From NCBI GenBank assembly GCA_039707655.1, contig CM077664.1, forward strand, positions 201,556,195 through 201,620,194: a stretch of 64,000 nucleotides of DNA, in the 5' to 3' direction. How positions within the stretch are numbered: position 1 is the stretch's first letter; each line of letters starts with the position of its first letter. The notes beneath the pieces are model-generated. The model had not been told where the DNA came from. It was given only the letters and a program-made list of their open reading frames with translations, and did no database searches. This stretch comes from Elymus sibiricus. Lineage: Eukaryota; Streptophyta; Magnoliopsida; Poales; Poaceae. Shown one piece after another: positions 46,396 through 57,800 of the stretch. The position numbers and the translations under genes were made by a program.

Positions 46396-47217
46396 CTAGT
46401 GACGTCGGTGGCACGAACACTGGTACACTGAAGACTCCTCGTCGTCTGACTCTGACTCGGAATCTGAGCTGATGATGTGCACCTCGGCCTCCGGATCAAA
46501 GGAAACACGACGACGCTGATGGGAAGGTTCTCCCTCTGAAGGAGAAGAAGCACGACGTCGCAGCATCGGAGCAGCTGGAGTAGCTAGGAGTGAGGCCCAC
46601 TCTGACGGGGTCTCACGTCGGCTACCAGACGAAAAGCCTGGCGGTCCGAACGAACTAGAAGGAGTGTCGGAAGGTGGAACGGGCGGAGTATACACCGGTG
46701 AAAATGGAGGTGGAGGAGGAGACTGTGCTGCCGCAACAGTTGCAAGTGCCTCGCGAGCAGAAGTCAGCTCCTGAGCTAGAGAAGTGATCATACGGTAACT
46801 GGCGTTCAGAGATAAAACACCAGTAGCACGATCACTCGCCGGATCAACAGGTGCGAAAAGGACTCGCCCTGTCGTAGGCGATAGGGTGGGGTAGTGAAAG
46901 AAACCTGGATGAGTCTGCATCTCGACCTCGTGGAAGCGCAAGTCAGTGAGAGCCTCCATCGCAGCAAACTGGATCGCCAACTCTGGAGTAGAAGTAGTTC
47001 CGCCCTTGGAAGAGCGGGAGTAGCTACCGATGTCTGAACTCGTAGTCAGAAAGGCTTCCGCGTGATACTCAAACACGGACCCAGCAAGCTTCTCTCGAAA
47101 CACCTGGTACACTGGGTCTTCGCCATTGGGATACAGCCGAAGCCAGACGCTACGAAGCAGTACTGGAAAAGTGAACGGTGCCGGCTCGTGATGGTAGTGG
47201 TACGGAACTGGTGCCAT
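46396..47217 (-). CDS. Intact extra ORF (273 aa) between primer site and gag of Tekay unit 2
   Basis: This is an uninterrupted 273-residue frame, sense-oriented, starting about 165 nt after the primer site and ending about 235 nt before the gag start. It has no retroviral domain. Residues 36-95 run helix-like YQVFREKL, strand-like EYHAEAFLTT, a Ser/Gly loop, then the Ala-rich helix ELAIQFAAMEALTDLRF. That order recalls a double-stranded-RNA-binding fold, but the usual basic cluster is missing. A Pro-rich linker follows (PPPPPFSPVYTPPVPPSDTP), then a basic patch (QRRRVSF) and an acidic Ser tail (250-263). Additional ORFs upstream of gag are known in some plant LTR retrotransposons; the role of this one is unknown. 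It is intact while gag and pol beside it are broken. Confidence 0.75.
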   Translation of the reverse strand: MAPVPYHYHHEPAPFTFPVLLRSVWLRLYPNGEDPVYQVFREKLAGSVFEYHAEAFLTTSSDIGSYSRSSKGGTTSTPELAIQFAAMEALTDLRFHEVEMQTHPGFFHYPTLSPTTGRVLFAPVDPASDRATGVLSLNASYRMITSLAQELTSAREALATVAAAQSPPPPPFSPVYTPPVPPSDTPSSSFGPPGFSSGSRRETPSEWASLLATPAAPMLRRRASSPSEGEPSHQRRRVSFDPEAEVHIISSDSESESDDEESSVYQCSCHRRH

Positions 47218-47382
47218 CTACACTCATCAAACCAGCGGTTAGCACAATAAAAGCTATATGCATGCCATGCAATGCAGCAATCAAATGCAACAATCAGATG
47301 CAGCAAGCAAGACACATCCCAAGACCCTAGACTAGTCGCGGTTCTAGCGCCGGGTTAACTAGGGTGTCCTACAGTCAGCGCG

Positions 47383-47394
47383 GCTCTGATACCA
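47383..47394 (-). promoter_or_regulatory. Primer-binding site, Tekay unit 2
   Basis: TGGTATCAGAGC on the minus strand, five bases from LTR3. Confidence 0.9.
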
Positions 47395-47399
47395 AGCGT

Positions 47400-50300
47400 T
47401 GTGGCACCCCGGCTCAGAGAACCGGTTTACCAGTGTTTCCAACCCAGAGATCATGTCTTCTGGAAACACACAACAACTTGGAACAGAACAGAACTGAACT
47501 TTATAGAAATATCTCGAGTACAAGCTCATAATTTACATGATAGCAAGGCCAGAAGCACTTCACGTGCTATGACAATATCTACATTATTTATGGAACATAG
47601 CAGGGCCTCGATACTACTGGGTAGAACTACGGCGTAGCGGAAAATAGCGCGGGAAACTCCATCCGCAGGGACACTGCTGTGGACACGGCCTAGTTAGTGT
47701 AGCACGAACCTTCGGGACCTCCGTCCTCGGCTTTTCCTGCATCTGGCATGATACGCCAGGTGAGTACTTGGAATGTACTCGCAAGCTCATGGCAACCAAA
47801 ACAATGCAGCAAACAATAGCATGGCAAATAACAAGTTAAGTGATTAGGTTGCTCACTTAATGGTACCCAGTACCAACTTACTCTCATCTGGGTTGTCCCA
47901 CAACCCTCGGAATGCTCACAATCCACCGAGCACTTCCGAACATAAGACAAGTTCTTCCATCAATATTATCATTACGGTTGACCATCCTAGAGAGGCCTAA
48001 ACGGACTGTCCAATACCGTGGATGCGGCTATTCGAATAGGTTTTACACTCTGCAGAGGTTGCGCACTTTACCCACACCATGGAGCCCCTGGCCTCGTGAT
48101 CCCATTCGGGTGGACCAGTGGTGCTCCAACGAAACCTGCCTGACCCGTGACTCCTCTACCATACCACCGACAATCATACCCTCCCAGGTTCATGTCCTGG
48201 GTGGCCCCTGTGTCACCCCGTGACACCTGCCACCGTCATGGCCACTAACTATCCCAAACGGGGACGCCAGCAAAATAACTCAACTGGGCACACAGGATTA
48301 TCGTCGTCTACATGATCAGGGCAGCACGCACGCATAACCCTCCCTAGTTTGGTGGTACCGATAAAAGAGCACAAAGCCAGACCAAGTCAAGGCCGTCCCA
48401 TACCGGCAAATGTGGCTGCACGGAAAAGTCCGGGTAGGTGGCTCTTGATCAACCAACTAAGTTTAGTGTTGTCAAGAATTTAACCAGTATGGATATTTGT
48501 CGGGAATAAATTAACATGGCAGTGGCTAGGCATTTAATTAATTCACTATGAATTATCATATATTAAAATAATGCATGAAATTCAATTAAATAACCAACAC
48601 TATTGAAATGCTTCATGCAATGGATGACATGGCTTGCCTTGCTCTGTTGGGTTGTCCACAAACTCCTGGGCTTCAAATCCAAAAGTATTTCCCTCTGAAA
48701 ATATTTTTTTAAAGCAATTGAAAATGTCACATACTACTGTTTTGTGCACCAGAAATTCTGTGAGCATGGGAAAAATACCAAAATTTTACAGAAAATAGAG
48801 GAGCTCAAGACAAACTCAGAGCAAAAAGAATCAATTGATTTGGACTTATGGTTTAAAAGTTATGGAGGGTCAAAGTTCCTGGTCAACTCTGGAATTAAAC
48901 AGAAAATAGAAAAACTGACAGGGGGCCACGTCGAAGGCGTAAACCGCCCGGGCGTCTCCACTTACCGCTTCGGTAAGCCGCTGACGAGCGGGCCCCTTCG
49001 TCAGATTTAAACGGGGGAGGAGGGAAACAGAGGGATGCGGGGCTCCGGCGACGCTCGCCGGCGATGCAGACGGCGGTGAGGTCCGGTGACTGCGGGAACG
49101 GATCGAAAGATCTCACCGAGGCGAACACGCACGTACCCGTGGGTTGGCGAACGGTGGCCGGATGACGTCATCCCCTTCCTCTACGGCGGCAGCGGGTTTC
49201 GGGCGTCGTCGGAGACGAAGATTCCGGCGAGGTTCCGGTCAGGAAAGAGGTCGAGCGTGGTCAGTGGAGTGCGCTGAGCTCACGCGTGCAGTCGGTGGAG
49301 CTCGGGGAGGGGCGAGTCGGCGGAGAGGCAGAGCTCGGGTGGCGGCGGTGCTCTGACGAGATGCGAGGCCAGAGGGCCTCTCGGCCGTGGCTCGGTGCTC
49401 GGGGAGGCGATTAGGAGTAGGAGGAGTGGGGTGAGGAGCTCGGGAGAGGCCGGGGAGGAGTATTTATAGCAGGGGGAGGAGCTCGGGCGAGCTCTCTGGA
49501 AACGGCGGAATCGGGACACGTCGCCGGCGTGAGGACGATGCGCTGGCTGGCTGGGAGCGGCGACGGGACGGAGGAGGGCAGGAGGAGTAATGGCGGGCAG
49601 TGGCTGGTAGCGGAGGAAGACGACGCGCCGCACAACCACTGTGCCCGCACGGGCGGCACAGTGCGCGTGTGCCGTGGCAGCCGGCGAGGGCTTCTCCGGC
49701 GAGGGGAAGGGTCGGGAGAGGGGTACGTGGACGGCAACAGCGAAGTCGGCACCTCAGGACATGAAATGGCAGCACGAGGCCACTGGAATGACCTCGGCCG
49801 TCGCCGGCGAGATGCAGAGCACGCATACTGGCATGCCAGTACCGTGCTCACCACGGGAAGTGATGTCTCGAGGCTGTCCAAGTCCAGCGCACCATGTCTG
49901 GGGTGTTCTCCCTTGGTCATTTAGCTCCTCTGTGCACAAGGTTTGGCTAGATACAGACTGAGTTGAAGTGTAGCTTCAGCTACAGTTCCTGACAGGAAAC
50001 TTGAGAGAGATCTAGAGAAGACGTGAGCTAGAGATGGAGCCAGTGGAGATTTCTGGGATGATCTATGTTGGAAGGACTCCAATCTGGCCAAGTTTGAAAG
50101 GATTTCATTAAGAATTGAATATAGTTCATGTACAAGTGTTGTACTGAACCAGAAACAGAGATGAGCTTGTAGCACTCATCTGGTTGATCTTCTGGAGCTG
50201 AATTTTGGTGTGGCAGGGTTATTTGGTGAGGAGAAGATGTCATAAAATTTTTAGCTCAATTGGATACCTCTAGCTGGTACTTCCTTCACAGAGGTTCCAA

Positions 50301-50843
50301 CTGAACAGAAACTTGGCAGAATATTGGTGATGAAAATTTGTACTGGACCAGATGATATTTTTGGATATTGTGGAAAGATAGGTTCCATAATATCTCAGGG
50401 AATTTTCTGGGAATTAACTGAGTAGGGAAAATATGAGATCCTTCACAAATGACCAGTACTGTCCAGAGAGCAAATGGAGTTTTCTGGACTAAACTTTGTA
50501 CTGGACCATGAAATTTTTTTGAAGATTGTGGGAGTAGATGATGACAAGAAAGTGTGGGATTAATTTGGGATTTTTCTGACCACCAGAACTATAGGTTGCT
50601 TTGTAACCCATAGTGATGACAGATTTTCCCAAAGGAGGAAAATGAATATTTGGGAAAGATAAAGAATTAGAAATTGATCCAGAAGGTGAGTGACAAGATT
50701 TTGGCAAGATGGTGAGGGCTTTGGATCACTGAGAGGAATTCATAAGTCCAAAGTCAACTGAAAAGGTTCAAAATCCATCCAAATTGCAAATAAAGCCAGA
50801 AAGATTTCGAAAAGAAAAAGTTGCCAAAAAGCAGGGTGTCACA
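47400..50843 (-). repeat. Tekay LTR3 (outer 5' LTR)
   Basis: 3444 bp. It ends exactly at the GTATG target duplication, and its TATA box is at 49461-49468. It shows private differences such as TTATAGAAAT near 47503. Confidence 0.92.
49461..49468 (-). promoter_or_regulatory. TATA box of Tekay LTR3
   Basis: TATAAATA on the minus strand, at the same place as in the other two LTRs. As LTR3 is the outer 5' LTR, this would be the promoter for the whole array. Confidence 0.65.
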
Positions 50844-50848
50844 GTATG

Positions 50849-51214
50849 CTATTTTCTTGAGAGAAGCCTCTAGTGAAAACTATGGCCCCCGGTTCTATCT
50901 AAATCATATATTAAAAACCCTAAAAACCTTGCTGCACTTTTTGTTCATTTATTTTATTTTGTATTTTTGTTTCAATCTATCTATCTATCACATACAATTT
51001 AATATTGCAACTTACCGCCGAGGGATTGACAACCCCTTGTTTGCGTTGGGTGCAAGGATTTGTTGTTTTGTGTGCAGGTGCTGCTAACGAGGTGTTGCGT
51101 GATTCTCCTACTGGATTGATAACCTTGGTTTCATAACTGAGGGAAATACTTATCTCTACTATACTGCATCTCCCTTCCTCTTCAGGGAATTACCAACGCA
51201 GCTCACAAGTAGCA
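50849..51214 (+). repeat. LTR C, right part
   Basis: The last 366 bp of the 5' LTR of C-D, resuming after the duplicated GTATG and ending CAAGTAGCA. Confidence 0.9.
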
Positions 51215-51225
51215 GGAAGAATTTC

Positions 51226-51243
51226 TAGCGCCGTTGCCGGGGA
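51226..51243 (+). promoter_or_regulatory. Primer-binding site of element C-D (tRNA-Asp type)
   Basis: TAGCGCCGTTGCCGGGGA matches the tRNA-Asp primer site TGGCGCCGTTGCCGGGGA with one change (G to A). Confidence 0.8.
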
Positions 51244-51446
51244 GACATCATCAACATCTATCAAGTACCTACGCATAAAACTTACATCTCCTTGCATTTA
51301 TTTTATTTACCTTTGCCTCTCGTTTTCATCTCCCCCACTTCTAAAAAGTTTTTTACAAAAACACAAAAATATTTCTTTTGCTTGCTTTTATTGCCTTTAT
51401 GAAAACACACAATAACAGGAAGTAAAAGCAAAAATTTAAGACCACT

Positions 51447-52024
51447 ATGGATCCTCATCCACTTGCTAATCTTTTCAAAAGATCCAATTATAGTGAACCA
51501 ATTGCTAGTGATTTGAGTGGTCTTGATTTTCTGTATGAAGTTTTGCTTGAAAATCATGAATCTGAAAATTGCGATGAAGTGTTAGAAGAAGAAATTTATA
51601 AAGTGATTCATGATAGCTCCTTGATTGAAAAGCATGATTGCAATGATGTTACTATAAATTCTATTAATGTCAATTATGCTAATGATATGCAAAACTACAA
51701 GCTTGGGGATGATAATTTTGTCATATCCACTACTTATTGCAATGATCATGATTGGGGTGATAATGCTTCTTATGATCTTGAAAATTTATTTAATCCTCAT
51801 GATGAATATATTGTTTTGAAAGTGGGTTTGGAGAGGTCATGACTTTAGTTGATGTCAATCCCACTATTTTGGAAGAGTATAAAAAATTTATGCATGTGGA
51901 TCATAAAGATAATATTTTACATGATAGCTATATTGTTGAATTTGATTATGATCCTACATGTAATTATTATGAGAGAGGAGAATATGGTTGTAGAAAATTT
52001 ATGTTACTCAATTACCTTTCTTGA
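51447..52024 (+). pseudogene. Athila-type acidic gag-like protein of C-D, frameshifted
   Basis: The frame from ATG 51447 gives MDPHPLANLFKRSNY and runs to 51842, where a deletion moves the match to another frame (51839-52024). That frame encodes MTLVDVNPTILEEYKKFMHV and YYERGEYG, then breaks again. The N-terminus resembles that of element X; the C-terminal part resembles element Y. No protease is present. Confidence 0.7.
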
Positions 52025-52860
52025 TATTGAAATTATTAGTGCTTCATTCTTCCTATTTGCATATGCTAGATGTTGTTTGTCTTGATAAATTGTTTAATTA
52101 TAAAATGCCTATGCATAGGAAGTATATTAGACTTAAATATGTTTTTCACATGCTTCATGATGTTCTCTTTGTGTTTCAATTATTATCTTTCATTTGAGCA
52201 TCAATAAAATTTGAAGCTTATCTTAATGGCTATAAAGATAGCGCTTTTTGGGAGGCAACCCAATGAATAAAATAATTTTTTCCTTTTGTTTCTGTTATTA
52301 TGTGTTTTCATATTTTTGCTACTGTTATGATTGAGTTTTTATGTTTTTAATTAGTGTTTGTGCCAAGTAAAACCTTTAGGATGATTTGGAAGATAGTATA
52401 ATTGATGATGTTTGGAAAACAGAAAGTTTTGCGTCCAGTGCTGGAATTTTGGTTCTGTACTGGAGCGTCAGAAAAATCTGAAATTTTTACACAGTATTGG
52501 TATACGATATTTCCCACGTTGTCCTAATTTTTCAGAATATTTGGTGTTACAGAAGTATGGCTTTTAAATAGATTGCTACGGACTGTTCTATTTTTGACAG
52601 ATTCTGTTTTTGATGCACTACTTGCTTGTTTTGATGAAACTATGGATTGTATCGGGGGGTATAAGCCATGGAGAAGTTAGAATACAGTAGGTATAATGCA
52701 AAAATAAAATATGAATGGGTTTGCAACAGTATTTAAAGTAGTGATTTATTTTGTTATACTAACGGATCTCACGAAGGTTTTGTTGAGTTTTGTGTGATTG
52801 AAGTTTTCAAGTTTTGGGTGAGATCACGATGGATGAAGGAATAAGGAGTGGCAAGAGCCT

Positions 52861-52950
52861 AAGCTTGGGGATGCCCGAGGCACCCCAAGGTAATATTCAA
52901 GGAAGACTCAAGCGTCTAAGCTTGGGCATGCCCCGGAAGGCATCCCCTCT
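52861..52950 (+). repeat. Repeated AAGCTTGGGGATG motif with hairpins (element C-D)
   Basis: The first copy at 52861 is exact. The second at 52918 has one change (GGGCATGCC facing GGCATCCCC), weakening the stem. Confidence 0.75.
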
Positions 52951-54649
52951 TTCTTCTACCAACCATCGGTAATTTTACTTGGAGCTATATTTTTATTCGT
53001 CACATGATATGTGTTTTGCTTGGAGCGTCGTGTATTATATGAGTCTTTGCTTTGTTTGCTTTTTAGTTTGTCACAATCATCCTTGATGGACACACCAATT
53101 TGAGAGAGCCACATGTTCATCATAATTTATTAGAATACTCTATGTGCTTCACTTAAATTTTTTGAGCTAGGCAGTTGCTCTAGTGCTTCACTTAAATCTT
53201 TTTGAGCACGGCGGTGGCTAAATTTTGAAGAAATAAACTCTCATGCTTCACTTATATTATTTTGGGAGTTGATAAGACTAAAATTTTGAAGAAATATTTG
53301 CACTCTCATGCTTCACTTATATCTTTTTGAGAGTTGATAAAAGTAATGGTAATTTGCACAAGATATGAATTTGGTCCCAAAGTGATGAATATTCAAGAGG
53401 GATATAATAAAAAAATTCATATAGATCATTGGATATGATAAGTGTGATTCCTTGCAATAGTTTTGCGATATGGAAATGATAATATGTGAGTCATGTTAGT
53501 GAGTAATTGTGATTTAGTAAGAATATTCGTGTTAAGGTTTGTGATTCCCTATGCATGCACATTAAGTCAATAGTTATGCAAAGAAATTATATCCTACTTA
53601 TGGTGCATTAATCGGTGTTAGTTATGTTCAATGCATGTTTATGACTGTTTGCACTTTTTGGTTGGTTGCTTCTCAATCTATTTGCTAGCCTTCATTTGTA
53701 CTAAGCGGAAATACTGCTTGTGCATCCAAACTCCTTAAACCCAAGTTGTGCCAAATGAGTCCACTATATCTACCTATATGCGGTATTTCCATGCCGTTCC
53801 AAGTAAATTTGCATGTGCCAACTCTAATTTTCAAAAGAATTTTCTCGTTTTGTGTGCCCCTACCGCTCATGAAGTGGCAGGGGGTGGCCAATATTTTCCA
53901 TGCTAGGTGTGTTATTCTCACGATGAGTGTTTATTCACTTGTCATTGCACGAGAGAGTGGCTAGTAATAGGGATGCCTAGTCCCACAATGAAATCAAAAA
54001 TTAATAACAACAAAATTCCTTGGAAAGTGTTGGTATGGAGGGCACCCGTGGATACGGCTAGCCATGGATTGTGAAAGAATGGTGGAAAGGAAATAAACTT
54101 TACTTTCTGTTTGGGAACCGCCTATGATGTGCCTAGCATGGAAGATATTGGGAATTCTCGGTCGTTTTCGTTGACAGGAAAAGCATGCCTCTCAAAATAT
54201 TTTCATCTCTCTAATTTAAGCTTTGAGCTCTGGCACATTTGCAAATCTCTGCTTCCCTCTGCGAAGGGCCTATCTATTTACTTTATGCAATTTTTATTTT
54301 TATTTTGAGTCTCCATCTTCTCTTATAAAGCACCAACTAGAGAGCACTATTGTCATACTTGTGCGTTGTGTGTAGCTAATATTTGAGTGTGTTTCATGAA
54401 TGGATCAATGATTGAGCATAATGGGCTAGGGATAACTTTCTTTAGCGTTGATATTTTGAAAGACATGGTTGCTTGTTAGCACGCTTGAGTATTTATATCT
54501 TCATGTCAAATTATAGACTATTGCTTTGAATCATTCAAGTCCAATGTCCATGCTACAAAAGAAAACAATATATGATGAATATGATAGGCAGCATTCCACA
54601 TCAAAAATTCTGTTTTTATCATTTACCTACTCGAGGACGAGCAGGAATT

Positions 54650-54663
54650 AAGCTTGAGGATGC
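54650..54663 (+). promoter_or_regulatory. Polypurine-type tract before LTR D
   Basis: AAGCTTGAGGATGC abuts LTR D. The equivalent in element Y (62181-62194) is AAGCTTGGGGATGC. This is the likely plus-strand primer region. Confidence 0.6.
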
Positions 54664-54824
54664 TGATACGTCTCCAACGTATCTATAATTTTTTATTGTT
54701 CCATGCTGTTATATTATCAATCTTGGATGTTTTTATATGCATTTATAGCAATTATATATCATTTTTTGGGACTAACCTATTAACTTAGTGCCCAGTGTCA
54801 GTTGCTGTTTTCTGCCTGTTTTTG
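54664..54824 (+). repeat. LTR D, left part
   Basis: First 161 bp of the 3' LTR of C-D, starting TGATACGTCTCC. It is interrupted after CTGTTTTTG. Confidence 0.9.
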
Positions 54825-57800
54825 TGTAACACCCCGATTTTTGGCCCTTTCTTTTTTTTTCTTTGTGATTTCTTTGGTTTTTGCTCTGATTTTCTTTTTG
54901 GAGCAGTTCTGTGGACTTGAAACCTGGGAAGATCTTCATTCATTCTTCTCCCAAGGGGTGCATCATCCTTGAACCTTTCCCAAGATCATGGTATTTTTAT
55001 TCTAGCCCAACCCCAAATTCTTTTCTTGGGAATATTCCTTTTCTATTAAAGGAATAGCCCTGTTTGACCTAGGTTGTGAAGCAACCTATATTTCCGTCAT
55101 TCCAAAAATTCCCACAAAATTCCCATAAATCCTTGGGATCATATCTTCCCCAAATATGTCTAACCCCTTCCTTTCCCAGTTCAAAAATAATTCAGGAATA
55201 TTCATTTCCTATTCTGTCCAGTATGGCACTTTGTGAAGGAAGTGCTATTTATATTTTCTTGATTGCCCTCAAACTTTTTGAGCACTCTCTCCTATCCAAA
55301 TAATTGCCACATGACAAAATTCAGCTCTGTTTACCTAGCCAATCTTCCTCAGCAAATTTCCAAAGTTTCTGTCCAGAGAGAAGCTTTGTGAAGTAAGTAC
55401 TAGCTAGGCTAATCCAAATGATTTGAAATTTTGCAAGATCCTTCATATGCTTAAATAATCACACTCCACCAAATTTCAGCTCCATCCAACAATATATGTG
55501 AGCACACCTTCAACTCTTTGTTTCTGGCAATATTTTCAGTGTGTGAAGCAACTATAGTTTATATTGCTTCATTATTTCTGAAAATTTACCAGAGCATGAT
55601 AATACCTATATAACCTCCCTACACCAAATTTGGGATCATTTCATCAAGCCAATCTCTCTCCATAATTTTCTCAAGTTTTTAGACAAAGAAGAGCTCTGTG
55701 AAGGAGGTACCATTTTGGCATGTCCAAATGGCATGAAATTTTTACAGTATCTTCTTCTATCTAGATCATCATGTTCTACCAAGTTTCAGCCCTAACCAAC
55801 ACTCTATGTGAGTGCAACATCCAATTTCATTTTCTGGACCAAATTAGCAGTTGTGAAGCAACTTTGTTAAATTGTGGTCCAAATCATTTCAAATTCCACA
55901 GGATTATAGTACTTCCTACCCTAACCCTCTTTGACATCTGGTTTACCTAATTACCAATCCCATTTTACCACAACATCTAGCTCAAATTTGCTACAGCAAA
56001 CTTTAGCTGATGCATCCCATCAACACACTGCATCTCTAGTCACACCAAGGCCTCAGTGGTGCTCCAGGATGAAAGGACTTCACGATGGACACCTTTTGCC
56101 AGGCCAACGTGCCCTCGGAGTGCCATGACACGCGGTGACCGTGCTACGGGCACGCCAGTGCGCGTGCTCTGCTTGCTGTCGTCGCGCTCTGCACGTCGCC
56201 TAGCGTCGGGCTTCGCCTTCCCGGCCGCGCCCGCGTGTCCCCTGGTGCCGCCCGCCCTCCTCCTTCTCCCACGTAGCCCTATGGACCCCTCCCTTCCTCC
56301 AGAAACCTCTTCACCGGCGCCAGCCGTCGCGCCCGCGGTTGCTCTGAGCGCCGCGTGGCCCGTCGCCTCTGTCCTCGCCCCGTCTGCACCCGCTCGTCCC
56401 TGGTGTCGCGTGCGCATCTCCCTGCTCTCTCCCGTCGCCTCAAGGGGTCCCGCAGTGCACTAGCCTCGCCGGAGCATCTCCGCATCCCCGCGGCGGCTTT
56501 CAGCCCTCGCATCTCCCTCCGGCTATATAAGCTCCTCCCGAGCTCGTCTCGCTTCATCCCTCGACCTGCCCCTCTCTCAATCGACCCCCTGAGCCACTCA
56601 TTGGAGCCGACGAGCTCTCCTCCTCCAACTCCGGCCGAAGCTCCGCCGGTCGGTCCTCTCTTCTCTCAGCCCGCTCCGGACGACCTCTGCTCCAACCACC
56701 ACCACCACCAGCGACCTCCTGGAGCTCCCACGATCCTCCCCGGGCTCTCTGGTGCCCAAAACCTCGCCGGCGCTCGAAGCTTGCAGCCGCCGGAGATGAT
56801 GGTAGCGACGCCGTCCGGCCATCACTTGAGGAGCGGCGGGTACGGGCATGCTCGGCGGCGTCCTCCCGATCCATCCCCGCCGTCGCCCAGCGCCGTCGTG
56901 GTCTCTACGTCGGCGAACAGCCGCCGGTGAGCCCGTCGTGCTCTGCCTCTCCCTCTCTCTCTCTTTTAAACCTGCAAGCAGGTCCCACCCATCAGCCATA
57001 GTGAGGCCGCCCGAAGCGTTTTCTAAGTGAAAACGGTTTCTGGCTTTACGCCTTCGACGTCAGCCCCTCTGGAATTTCCAGAAAATCATTTAAATCCATT
57101 TTAATTCTAGTTTGACCACAACTTTGACCATGAATATCTTCTAAACCACAAGTCCAAATGAGCTGATTCTTTTTGCGGTATTTTTCTTTTGATCTCCTTT
57201 ATTTTCTGTTAAAGTTTGGTATTTTTCTCTGCTGTCCAGAATTTCTGGACAGAGGAAATTGTTTTGTGTGCTTTTTACAAATGCTTTTAAAAATATTTTT
57301 CCAGAGTGTTTGGTTGCTGGATGAAGACCAGGAGTAATTTCCTCATTCCCTTGGAGCAAGGCAAGCCACAACCTCCATTTGCATGGTTGCAATGCAATAC
57401 CATGGTTTATTTAATAAACTTGCATTTTAGTGATGATTTATATATATGGCAAATTATTGGAGTAATAGTTGATCTTGCTACTGCCATGATGAGGTTTGGA
57501 TTTCGAGAACTAATGCTTTGCAAATGGAGGATGCCATGTTGCCATGGGATTACTAGTAACAGTGGTTAAGATTTCATGATGATCATATTGAATATTACTA
57601 CTTATTGGAGTTGATAATAATGATTTGGTTATATTATTATTTGGATTATTGGAGGGATATTGTTATGACATGGATTATAGATGGGTGTGTGATACTGGTG
57701 TAACAGTTATCACAGATATATCTTGGGGACAAATTCCGTCATTTCATTGGTCAGGTGCCACTGAACCGAACTCACCAGTGCGGCCACACTTGCCTGGATG

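Larger units (their letters stand above)
29116..50843 (-). mobile_element. Tekay-type chromovirus array: three LTRs, two internal regions
   Basis: The 21,728-bp insertion is flanked by GTATG on both sides (29111-29115 and 50844-50848) and has TG...CA ends. The order is LTR1 (29116-32559), interior 1, LTR2 (38260-41702), interior 2, LTR3 (47400-50843). All three LTRs are 3443-3444 bp, and the repeat period is about 9.14 kb. Elements read on the minus strand, so LTR3 is the outer 5' LTR. Each interior holds an extra ORF, gag and a pol with protease, reverse transcriptase, RNase H, integrase and chromodomain, the order and motifs of the Tekay/Del chromovirus lineage. A single outer target duplication shows that the array entered once or expanded in place. 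Confidence 0.93.
52025..54663 (+). other. Non-coding 3' internal region of C-D
   Basis: About 2.6 kb without a coding frame. It contains TTGGGAGGCAACCCAAT, the motif block at 52861-52950 and ACTCGAGGACGAGCAGGAA just before LTR D. The small open frames at 53685-54308 show no recognisable protein. Confidence 0.7.
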
